The notes below the pieces were generated by a model. That model worked only from the letters and a program-made list of their open reading frames with translations, had not been told where the DNA came from and searched no databases. 30,156 nt of DNA, from assembly GCA_002421915.1 (NCBI GenBank), contig DISA01000013.1:587-30742 (forward strand), given 5' to 3'. Made by a program: the position numbers and the translations under genes. Positions 23,935-30,156 of this stretch are shown in pieces; the stretch's first letter is position 1; each line of letters begins with the position of its first letter. Origin of the DNA: Gallionellaceae bacterium UBA6222 (GTDB taxonomy: Bacteria; Pseudomonadota; Gammaproteobacteria; Burkholderiales; Gallionellaceae).

Positions 23935-23960
23935 AAGGGAAAGCTGTCAAGCTTTCCCTT
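23935..23960 (+). other. Hairpin between tRNA-Gly and tRNA-Cys
   Basis: Perfect 11-bp stem AAGGGAAAGCT/AGCTTTCCCTT with loop GTCA. No T-tract follows (ATTCATT). It is either a partial terminator or an RNase processing spacer in the tRNA precursor. Confidence 0.6.
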
Positions 23961-23989
23961 ATTCATTAAACGGAAACTTCCAGTCATTT

Positions 23990-24063
23990 GGCGCGATAGC
24001 AAAGCGGTTATGCACCGGATTGCAAATCCGAGCAGCCCAGTTCGACTCTGGGTCGCGCCTCCA
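23990..24063 (+). tRNA. tRNA-Cys(GCA)
   Basis: 74 nt with CCA. Acceptor GGCGCGA/TCGCGCC, anticodon stem CGGAT/ATCCG around TTGCAAA (anticodon GCA), T-arm CCCAG-TTCGACT-CTGGG. Downstream of tRNA-Gly and probably co-transcribed. Confidence 0.97.
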
Positions 24064-24088
24064 GCCTTCCTGCGCATTTCCCCTGAAG

Positions 24089-24487
24089 TTACTCGCGCGC
24101 CAACTGCTCCTGCAGCATCACGGCCGTCTGCGCCAGCAGGGCTACATCAAGCACGCCAATACATGCCTCCGCCACCTCGATACCGGCCAACACGGCAGGC
24201 CGCTCGTCAGCGGTGATCTCCCACACGTCGGTCGTATCGCCGCGCGTCCGGATGCCGGACAAAATGCCGATCGTCGTGTCCAGGGTCGCGACCGCATCCG
24301 GGATATGCGTATCCTTCTTTACCAGTGCCGTGCGCACCACCGAGATGGCCGCTGCCAGACGTCCGAAGGCGGTAACACTGAAACGGCCTTCGCACGCCGC
24401 CTGATAGGGCAGGAGCATGTCCATTGCGTAGATGTCTTTCAGACCTTGCGTGACAGGGACACGCAACGGCTTAATCTTTTTACTCAT
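24089..24487 (-). CDS. Uncharacterised 132-aa protein downstream of the CYTH/CHAD gene
   Basis: 132 aa from an ATG with AAAGGG about eight bases upstream; begins MSKKIKPLRVPVTQGLKDIY. No signal peptide and no clear motif. It looks mainly alpha-helical with alanine-rich segments (FGRLAAAISVVRTAL; VLAGIEVAEACIGVLDVALL), suggesting a small soluble helical bundle. I do not recognise the family. It lies 47 bases downstream of the CYTH/CHAD gene on the same strand, probably last in that operon, and converges with tRNA-Cys. Codon use resembles its neighbours. Confidence 0.75.
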   Translation of the reverse strand: MSKKIKPLRVPVTQGLKDIYAMDMLLPYQAACEGRFSVTAFGRLAAAISVVRTALVKKDTHIPDAVATLDTTIGILSGIRTRGDTTDVWEITADERPAVLAGIEVAEACIGVLDVALLAQTAVMLQEQLARE

Positions 24488-24534
24488 CGGCACTGCCCTT
24501 TCACATGCGTTGCACCCGGTCGTACCGGGCGGCA

Positions 24535-26019
24535 TCAGTTCCAAAATCCGTTTTTTCTCGCAAACCGTTGCCAAACCACACCGAATTTGGTAATCCGCCC
24601 GGTATATTCATGTGCGATCCAGCCGCGTATGAGCGCGAGTGTATCGCGCCGTTGCCTGCTCTCCAATTCAAGCAGCAGACGCTCCGCAGCCGCGATGTCA
24701 TTCAGCGCTCCCAAGGCATCTTGTACAGCAGCCAACTCCGCCATATAGGCCTTGCCGCGACCGTTTGCAAAGAGCGAGCCAAACATTTCCGCGCTGTAGC
24801 GCATCTTTTTACAGGCAATACGCAAGGCATGCAGTTGTGCGGGATTCTCTTTTAACACTGCGCCTTGCGCGATAATCCGAGCGTGCTGTTTTTCCAGAAT
24901 ATGCAGCGCAAATCGCTTGAGCGGGGCATCCGATTCAGGCCAATGCCCGCTATGCAACCACGCGCCAAAGCGCAGCAGCATGCGCTGGAAACCAGCCGAG
25001 CCCAGCCTGTGCGCCGTTTCTGCATATAACTCTTTCCGTCTGCGTTCGCTCGCCCGCAACACTCCGCGCAGCCCGGCATGTTCGGGCATGCTGGCGCAGA
25101 GGGAGGCCAGCGTCTGCGTGACGAACACGTCCCATTCGCGCGCGCGTCCCAAATCCACGCACAGACGCCCCACCTGCTCGCGCAAGGCCACCGCTTCGGC
25201 ATCGTCATATACACGTCGCGCAATGGCCAGCACCACACGCAGACGGCGCAATCCGACGCGCACCTGATGCAGGTATTCCTCATCCAGCCCGAGCTGTGCG
25301 CCCGGCACGTTGGCCTGCACCTGCGCCAGGCAGTTAGCGATCATGGCATGCACCGCGCCGGCGGGATTCTGTGCTTTGTGCAAAGCCGGGAAGCTGCCCT
25401 TGCTTGGCACAGGATTGCCGGCCGCAAACAGGCGATAACCGTGCTCTGCCTTGCTGGTGTGTTCAACCTGCAGCGGAACGATATCGAGCAGCGCCAGCGC
25501 CAGCCTGAATAATTGCAGCGGCGCGCCGGATTTGAGCTCGAGTTCCAATTCCGAGATGGGGCAAACCGATTGCCCGGCGCGTATTTCGCCGCTGTCCATA
25601 CACAGTTCGATCCGTGCACCCTCGAAATCCAGTAGGCGGATCGTGCGCGAGAAATCTGTGACAAATACGGGTTGCAGATGGTTGCGTACGGCACGTGGCA
25701 GCATACCGCCCGCCGCAGCCAGCGCATCGAGATCGAGCCGCTCTGTGGCCACAGGGATTTCCCACTCATTGCGCTGATGCAGTCCCGCGCTCGCCTGACC
25801 GCCGCCCTTGAGTGTCTGCACCCAGCGCATGCCAGTGCGGCGCAAACGCAACGCCAGCGCATGGCGGTGCAACTTCAGCCCGGCAGTGTCGTAATACACG
25901 CTGTACAGCCCGACCGTGCGTGCCCGCGCCACGGAAAGCGCGCGCAAAAAAGGATGGCGGCGCAGAAGCGGCAAATGCTCGGCGGCGATGTGCAACTTCA
26001 ATTCGGTTTCGACGCTCAT
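24535..26019 (-). CDS. CYTH-CHAD domain protein (inorganic triphosphatase family)
   Basis: 494 aa from the ATG at 26019, overlapping the upstream gene by ATGA. The N-terminal CYTH triphosphate tunnel domain (about 1-205) starts with the ExExK motif (VETELKL, Glu4-Glu6-Lys8) and continues with RLRRTG, QTLKGGG and ELELELK metal/phosphate-binding strands. The C-terminal CHAD domain (from about 220) is helical with histidine/basic repeats: LHQVRVGLRRLRVVL and LHALRIACKKMRYSAEMF. CYTH members hydrolyse inorganic triphosphate, and CHAD domains are linked to polyphosphate binding. Cytoplasmic. Confidence 0.9.
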   Translation of the reverse strand: MSVETELKLHIAAEHLPLLRRHPFLRALSVARARTVGLYSVYYDTAGLKLHRHALALRLRRTGMRWVQTLKGGGQASAGLHQRNEWEIPVATERLDLDALAAAGGMLPRAVRNHLQPVFVTDFSRTIRLLDFEGARIELCMDSGEIRAGQSVCPISELELELKSGAPLQLFRLALALLDIVPLQVEHTSKAEHGYRLFAAGNPVPSKGSFPALHKAQNPAGAVHAMIANCLAQVQANVPGAQLGLDEEYLHQVRVGLRRLRVVLAIARRVYDDAEAVALREQVGRLCVDLGRAREWDVFVTQTLASLCASMPEHAGLRGVLRASERRRKELYAETAHRLGSAGFQRMLLRFGAWLHSGHWPESDAPLKRFALHILEKQHARIIAQGAVLKENPAQLHALRIACKKMRYSAEMFGSLFANGRGKAYMAELAAVQDALGALNDIAAAERLLLELESRQRRDTLALIRGWIAHEYTGRITKFGVVWQRFARKNGFWN

Positions 26020-27218
26020 GATTGCGCGCGGATCGCCATGCCTGCAGCATGACCCGACGCCCATGCCCACTGGAAGTTGTAACCACCGAGTTGCCCCGTC
26101 ACATCCACAACTTCCCCGATGAAATACAGCCCCGGCACCTCGTTACACTCCATCGTCTTCGACGACAACGCCAAGGTATCCACACCACCGCAGGTCACCT
26201 CGGCCTTGCCGTAACCCAGCGTACCGGTCGGCGTGATCTGCCAATTCTTCAGGCGATCCGCCAGTCGTTTCAATTCCTTTTCGGAGCACTGGTTGAGGGG
26301 TTTGTTTTCCGCCCATTGTCCGGCAATGATATTCGCCAGACGCTGCGGCAAATACTGCGCAAGAAAGTTGTCGAGCAACATCTTTCCGGCGCGATGCTGG
26401 CTGAACAGTTGGTGTGGATCATCATCAGGGAACAGGTCGATACTGAGCGGTTTGCCGGGTTCCCAGTACGATGAGATTTGCAAGATGGCGGGTCCGCTCA
26501 TGCCGCGATGCGTGAACAGCAGGCTCTCCCGAAAACTGTGTTTGCCAAAACTTACGATCGCATCCAGCGACACGCCCGCCAGTTCCGCATAGATGCTCCA
26601 TTCCTGTGGATGGAAACTGAGCGGAACCAATCCCGGCTTGAGATGCGTAACGGGAACCCCGAATTGCTCGGCGACCTTGTAACCGAAGGGGGTTGCACCG
26701 ATCTTGGGGATGGACAATCCGCCACTCGCGATGACGAGCGATGCGGCATGATATTCACCGCGCGTCGTCATCACGCAAAAGCCCTTTCCGCCCCCGATTT
26801 GTGTGACCTCACCCGGCGTGCACCAGCGCACTCCCGCTGCATCGCATTCGGTTTTGAGCATGGCGATGATGGCTTCCGAACCGTCATCGCAGAACAATTG
26901 TCCCGGGGACTTCTCGTGATAGCCGATGCCGTGGCGATTCAGCATGGTGATGAAGTGCTGCGGGGTGTAACGCGCCAGGGCGGAACGGCAGAAATGCGGG
27001 TTATGCGACAGGTAGTGCTGCGGTGCCGCATGCAGATTGGTGAAATTGCAGCGGCCGCCGCCGGAGATGCGGATTTTTTCCGCCAGTTTTCTCTTGTGAT
27101 CGAGCAACAGTACGGAACGGCCTTGTTGCGCGGCGGTCATGGCACACAGCATGCCGGCCGCGCCGGCGCCGATAATCAAAACATCGAATCGTTCATCTCC
27201 CTGCTGTGCTGCCTTCAT
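26016..27218 (-). CDS. HI0933/YhiN-family FAD-dependent oxidoreductase (BaiN-like)
   Basis: 400 aa from the ATG at 27218, overlapping dnaQ by ATGA. FAD-binding Rossmann start VLIIGAGAAGMLCAM, family motif KIRISGGGRCNFTN, a middle FRESLLFTHRGMSGPAIL, and C-terminal AEVTCGGV and FIGEVVDVTGQLGGYNFQWAWASG. The family is widespread with poorly known physiological substrates; members have been described as NAD(P)/FAD oxidoreductases, including bile-acid ene-reductases in gut bacteria. That role is not expected here. Confidence 0.92.
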   Translation of the reverse strand: MKAAQQGDERFDVLIIGAGAAGMLCAMTAAQQGRSVLLLDHKRKLAEKIRISGGGRCNFTNLHAAPQHYLSHNPHFCRSALARYTPQHFITMLNRHGIGYHEKSPGQLFCDDGSEAIIAMLKTECDAAGVRWCTPGEVTQIGGGKGFCVMTTRGEYHAASLVIASGGLSIPKIGATPFGYKVAEQFGVPVTHLKPGLVPLSFHPQEWSIYAELAGVSLDAIVSFGKHSFRESLLFTHRGMSGPAILQISSYWEPGKPLSIDLFPDDDPHQLFSQHRAGKMLLDNFLAQYLPQRLANIIAGQWAENKPLNQCSEKELKRLADRLKNWQITPTGTLGYGKAEVTCGGVDTLALSSKTMECNEVPGLYFIGEVVDVTGQLGGYNFQWAWASGHAAGMAIRAQS

Positions 27219-27913
27219 ATCTGCGCATCCAGCTGCCGCCACAGACAATTGCCCTTGCTCGCCTTGTCGATATCGTTCAACTGCGCCTCGTGCAACGCCA
27301 ATTCATCCGCGCTGGCAGCCAGCACTCGCACCTCCAGGGCAACCCGATCCCGCGCTGCACCGCCGCCCGGGGTGTGCTCCTCGGCACTCTCCTGTAGCAG
27401 ACTCTCCTGCCCGCGCGTCATCCCCAGATAGACCTCGGCCAGCAACTCGGTATCCAGCAGCGCGCCGTGCAAGGTACGGTGCGAATTGTCGATCTGATAA
27501 CGGTCGCACAAGGCGTTCAAATTATTCTTTTTACCCGGATGCAACTCCTTGGCCACCTTGAGCGTGTCGATCACCGGATTATTCAGCGCGGGCAAGCCGA
27601 TTCGCTCCAGCTCGGTATTGAGAAAACCCAGATCGAAGGGTGCGTTATGAATGATCAGTTCCGCACCGTCGATGAATTCGAGCAGGGCGGGCGCGATCTC
27701 GATGAATTTTGCCTCATCCTGCAAACGATCCAGCGTCAGCCCATGCACCGCCGCAGCCCCTTCGTCGATCTCGCGTTCCGGATTGAGATAGCGATGAAAG
27801 CTGCGCGTGGAAACTTTGCGCCCGTCCAGTTCGACGGCGGCCACCTCGACAATACGATGACCCTGTCTGGGATCGAGTCCCGTTGTTTCCGTATCCAGCA
27901 CCACCTGTCTCAT
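27215..27913 (-). CDS. dnaQ: DNA polymerase III epsilon subunit (3'-5' exonuclease)
   Basis: 232 aa. DEDDh exonuclease: ExoI LDTETTGLD (Asp7, Glu9), ExoII IIHNAPFDLGFLN, ExoIII HGALLDTELLAEVYL with the catalytic His and Asp. The C-terminal tail after residue 180 is the alpha-subunit-binding region. Proofreading subunit of the replicase. Adjacent to rnhA, as in many proteobacteria, overlapping it by ATGA. Confidence 0.96.
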   Translation of the reverse strand: MRQVVLDTETTGLDPRQGHRIVEVAAVELDGRKVSTRSFHRYLNPEREIDEGAAAVHGLTLDRLQDEAKFIEIAPALLEFIDGAELIIHNAPFDLGFLNTELERIGLPALNNPVIDTLKVAKELHPGKKNNLNALCDRYQIDNSHRTLHGALLDTELLAEVYLGMTRGQESLLQESAEEHTPGGGAARDRVALEVRVLAASADELALHEAQLNDIDKASKGNCLWRQLDAQI

Positions 27914-28356
27914 GTTCGTTCCCTCAACTCCTCTATCCCGCGATTCGCCAGCGCATCGGCGCGCTCGTTGCCGTCATGCCCGGAATGCCCTTTGACCCAT
28001 ACCCACTCGATCTGATGACGACCGGTTGCATCGTCCAGTCTGCGCCACAGATCATCATTCTTCACCGGTTGTTTTCCCGCCGTTTTCCAGCCGCGCTGTT
28101 TCCATCCAGGCAACCATTCGGTAATGCCTTGCAGCACATATTTGGAATCGGTATGCAAACGCACTTTGCAGGGGCGCGTCAGAGTTTCCAGCGCCGATAT
28201 AGCTGCCATCAACTCCATCCGATTGTTGGTAGTGTGTGCCTCGCCACCGCACAACTCGCGCTCCTTGCCCCTGTTGCGCAACAAAGCGCCCCAGCCACCG
28301 ATGCCGGGATTTCCCTTGCACGCCCCATCGCTAAAAATCTCCACCACATCACTCAT
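27910..28356 (-). CDS. rnhA: Ribonuclease HI
   Basis: 148 aa from the ATG at 28356; a TTG three codons earlier is possible. Catalytic carboxylates: FSDGACKGNPG, NRMELMAAI, HTDSKYVL and GHDGNERADALA, with His in KGHSGHDGNE. Handle region GWKQRGWKTAGKQPVKN. It removes RNA from RNA-DNA hybrids. The start overlaps the methyltransferase gene end by 8 bases and the stop overlaps dnaQ. Confidence 0.97.
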   Translation of the reverse strand: MSDVVEIFSDGACKGNPGIGGWGALLRNRGKERELCGGEAHTTNNRMELMAAISALETLTRPCKVRLHTDSKYVLQGITEWLPGWKQRGWKTAGKQPVKNDDLWRRLDDATGRHQIEWVWVKGHSGHDGNERADALANRGIEELRERT

Positions 28357-29095
28357 CTTGTTCAACTTTCTGCGTACCCTTGTTCAACTTGGGCGCCACC
28401 GGCAATAGCTTGCGCACCAAACCTTCATTCCATCTCGGCTTGATCAGGCGCATCCCCGGCACCCGTTTCACCGCGTGCAAGAAATACACCCCGCCGCTCA
28501 CCGCCCACCAGCGATCACCAGCACGCTCCATAAACGACGCGCGCTCCAGCCACTTTTGCTGGCGAAAGGGCGGCGCATAAGCAGCGAACCGCCCGCCCAC
28601 CACCTCAAATCCCAACAATGCCAGCCAATCCTTCAAGCGGGGCAAGGTAATGAAATGACCGCTCCAAGGTACACCCTGCTTTCTGCCCAGGGCACGATGC
28701 ATGCCCCACAGACTGAATGGATTGAAGCCGCTGAGAATCAGATTACCCTCGGCCATCAGCACCCGCTCCGCCTCGCGCAGGATCTGGTGCGGATGCTCGG
28801 CAAACTCAAGCAAATGCGGCATCAGCACCAGATCGAGGCTGGCGCTGGCGAACGGCAACTCGGCACAGATCAGGCGTACCGCATTGCCCGGCTGGTTGCC
28901 CGCGGTAAAGCGCAACGGCATGCGGCTATTGGATAAAAAATCATGCTCCGGCAGGCCCAGTTGCAGGGCGTTGTAGCCAAAAATATCCGCCACCGTCCGG
29001 TCAAAATACGCCCGCTCACGCTGCAACACATAGCCGCCCTGCTCCGTGGCGAACCATTCGCTCAAGCTCTGCGCAATTACTTTAGAATTCGGCAT
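28349..29095 (-). CDS. Class I SAM-dependent methyltransferase (YafS-like, Methyltransf_11)
   Basis: 248 aa from the ATG at 29095 (MPNSKVIAQSLSEWF); ATGs at 29113 and 29116 are alternatives but would overlap the gloB start. The SAM-fold has a weak motif I around FGYNALQLGLPEHDFL, ICAELPFASASLDLVLMPHLLEFAEHPHQ as motifs II/III, and REAERVLMAEGNLILSGFNPFSLW. The gene order gloB divergent from a methyltransferase followed by rnhA and dnaQ is shared with other proteobacteria such as E. coli yafS. Substrate unknown. Confidence 0.88.
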   Translation of the reverse strand: MPNSKVIAQSLSEWFATEQGGYVLQRERAYFDRTVADIFGYNALQLGLPEHDFLSNSRMPLRFTAGNQPGNAVRLICAELPFASASLDLVLMPHLLEFAEHPHQILREAERVLMAEGNLILSGFNPFSLWGMHRALGRKQGVPWSGHFITLPRLKDWLALLGFEVVGGRFAAYAPPFRQQKWLERASFMERAGDRWWAVSGGVYFLHAVKRVPGMRLIKPRWNEGLVRKLLPVAPKLNKGTQKVEQDE

Positions 29096-29114
29096 CGAAC
29101 CCGCTGACCCCATC

Positions 29115-29876
29115 ATGTTGAATATCACCGCCATCCCTGCCCTGCAAGACAACTACATCTGGGCGATCCACAATGACACCCATGTCGCCATCGTCGATCC
29201 GGGCGAAGCCGCCCCGGTGCTTGATTTCCTGCGCCGCACCGGACTACAGCTCACGGCGATCCTGTGCACCCACCGTCATCACGACCATATCGGCGGCATC
29301 ACCGAATTGCGCGAAGTATATAACGTGCCGGTGTACGGATGCAGCCATCCGAAGAACCCGCACATCACGCATCCCTTGCGCGAGAACGATCAACTGATGC
29401 TGACCGCCCCCGCCATTGAATTCCGCATCTGGGAAGTGCCCGGGCATATAAATGACCACATCGCATACATCACGCCGGGCGCCGTATTTTGCGGCGACGT
29501 CATGTTCGGTGCCGGCTGTGGCCGCAATTTTGAGGGCACGCTGGAACAACTCCATCACTCATTGCAACGTCTGGCGACGCTTCCCGACGACACCCTGGTT
29601 TATTGTGCCCACGAATACACTGCGCTCGACCTGCCTTTCGCCTTGGCTTGCGAACCAGACAACCCTGACATCGCAGGACGCATAAAAGAGACAAGAGAGC
29701 TGGATGACGCACACCAACCCACCGTCCCATTCACCATCGGGCTCGAAAAAGCCACCAACCCCTTCTTGCGCCTGCACCAGCCACAACTTCTCGAGACCCT
29801 GCGCACACATGGCTGGCCATGCCGCAGCGATCTCGGCACATTCACCGCACTGCGCAACTGGCGCGACCATTTCTAA
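29115..29876 (+). CDS. gloB: Hydroxyacylglutathione hydrolase (glyoxalase II)
   Basis: 253 aa from the ATG at 29115, the family start (MLNITAIPALQDNYIW). Metallo-beta-lactamase fold: THRHHDHIGG (His53, His55, Asp57, His58), EVPGHINDHIAY, FCGDVMFGAGCGRNFEGT and YCAHEYT supply the binuclear metal site. The C-terminal substrate domain includes the basic LRLHQP segment. It hydrolyses S-lactoylglutathione in methylglyoxal detoxification. Divergent from the methyltransferase with 19 bases between starts. Confidence 0.96.
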   Translation: MLNITAIPALQDNYIWAIHNDTHVAIVDPGEAAPVLDFLRRTGLQLTAILCTHRHHDHIGGITELREVYNVPVYGCSHPKNPHITHPLRENDQLMLTAPAIEFRIWEVPGHINDHIAYITPGAVFCGDVMFGAGCGRNFEGTLEQLHHSLQRLATLPDDTLVYCAHEYTALDLPFALACEPDNPDIAGRIKETRELDDAHQPTVPFTIGLEKATNPFLRLHQPQLLETLRTHGWPCRSDLGTFTALRNWRDHF

Positions 29877-29905
29877 TTGCCTGAAACCCCGTTCTGGTTT
29901 ATTCT
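29877..29905 (+). promoter_or_regulatory. Candidate stable-RNA promoter after gloB
   Basis: -35 TTGCCT (29877-29882), 17-base spacer, -10 TATTCT (29900-29905), then GCGCGCCC, a GC-rich discriminator typical of tRNA promoters. It reads toward the tRNA-Ser sequences. Each hexamer matches consensus at four of six positions. Confidence 0.5.
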
Positions 29906-29926
29906 GCGCGCCCTTTCGGATAACCA

Positions 29927-30097
29927 GCGACTTGCGGCTTTGCGGCTTAGCCGAATGGCTAGTAGTTCCACCAGAGGTGGATGAGCGGTTTAAGTCGCAC
30001 GCTTGGACGACACGATGCGAAGCAACTTGTTGCGACGAAGGCTAACTTGGCACAGCCAAGTTAAACCGCGTAGCGGTGGCCGTAGCCAAAGCGTGTT
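29927..30097 (+). other. Structured non-coding stretch upstream of tRNA-Ser
   Basis: Many short stems are packed together: GCGACTT/AAGTCGC (29927-29933 with 29992-29998), CCACC-AGA-GGTGG (29968-29980), GCAAC-TT-GTTGC (30022-30033), AACTTGGC-ACA-GCCAAGTT (30044-30062), CCGC-GTA-GCGG (30066-30076) and GGC-CGTA-GCC (30078-30087). CACGCTT (29999-30005) also pairs with AAGCGTG (30089-30095). No ORF is supported. It could be part of a tRNA precursor leader or a small RNA. Confidence 0.45.
29973..30002 (+). pseudogene. Duplicated 5' part of tRNA-Ser (fragment)
   Basis: 30 bases identical to 30127-30156, the 5' part of the tRNA-Ser at the window end, offset by 154 bases. The two leading G of the tRNA are replaced by CC here, and no T-arm or 3' acceptor follows, so it cannot form a tRNA. 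Similarity extends upstream (AGTTCCA before both copies). Confidence 0.75.
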
Positions 30098-30124
30098 CCG
30101 AAAGATAGCAGTCAGTTCCATTAC

Positions 30125-30156
30125 GGAGAGGTGGATGAGCGGTTTAAGTCGCACGC
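30125..30156 (+). tRNA. tRNA-Ser, 5' part, truncated by window end
   Basis: Starts GGAGAGG (acceptor) TGG ATGAGCGGTTTAAGTC (D-arm of serine type) GCACGC (start of the anticodon stem). The anticodon is outside the window. By resemblance to other betaproteobacterial serine tRNAs, GGA is the likely anticodon. 32 bases visible. Confidence 0.8.

Noticed and set aside
30040..30076. Integron attC site
   Set aside because: The GTTAAAC-like word lacks the paired R and L boxes, and there is no integron integrase or cassette gene.
29999..30097. Group I intron in the anticodon loop of tRNA-Ser
   Set aside because: The insert is only about 80 bases, without recognisable P3/P7 core sequences, and the tRNA 3' half is missing.
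1..30156. CRISPR array, transposase or insertion sequence
   Set aside because: No regularly spaced repeats and no transposase motifs were found; the only mobile unit is the tRNA-Leu element.

Overview
The window looks like chromosome of a betaproteobacterium, most likely a chemolithotrophic member of the Nitrosomonadales/Gallionellaceae type. That placement is an inference from gene content and protein style; no rRNA or other marker is present to fix it. Coding density is high and most genes overlap by 1-10 bases in long single-strand operons.

Layout. (1) 1-51: 3' part of tRNA-Glu. (2) 135-14417, minus strand: one long co-directional run, transcribed hoxF-hoxU-hoxY-hoxH-hoxW, then a palindromic intergenic element, then three subunits of a TPP-dependent 2-oxoacid oxidoreductase, a GltD-like flavoprotein fused to a ferredoxin, and hypA-hypB-hypF(short)-hypC-hypD-hypE. 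Divergent from hoxF is hupE, a predicted nickel permease. Together these encode a group 3d-type NAD-reducing [NiFe] hydrogenase, its protease, its cofactor-assembly proteins, a nickel importer and a 2-oxoacid-cleaving enzyme. The 2-oxoacid enzyme could share the NAD(H) pool with the hydrogenase. HypF lacks its acylphosphatase, zinc-finger and YrdC domains. (3) 15150-19975, plus strand: rep helicase, UDP-glucose 6-dehydrogenase (ugd) and 4-alpha-glucanotransferase (malQ). A bidirectional terminator shared with the convergent hupB (HU) follows.

(4) 20557-23673: a 3,056-bp integrated element bounded by a perfect 61-bp direct repeat of the 3' end of tRNA-Leu(UAA). It carries a small ORF, a nested inverted-repeat structure that could be a replication origin, a promoter with a palindrome in its spacer, a leader with a terminator-like hairpin, an RstA-like rolling-circle replication initiator, a small HTH protein and a tyrosine integrase. 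It has no visible coat, assembly or conjugation genes. This is the most unusual part of the window.

(5) 23614-24063: intact tRNA-Leu(UAA) on minus; tRNA-Gly(GCC) and tRNA-Cys(GCA) on plus behind a near-perfect sigma-70 promoter. (6) 24089-29095, minus strand: a run transcribed methyltransferase - rnhA - dnaQ - HI0933-type flavoprotein - CYTH/CHAD protein - unknown 132-aa protein. gloB is divergent. (7) 29877-30156: a structured non-coding stretch with a duplicated 5' part of a tRNA-Ser. The second, intact-looking copy runs off the window end.
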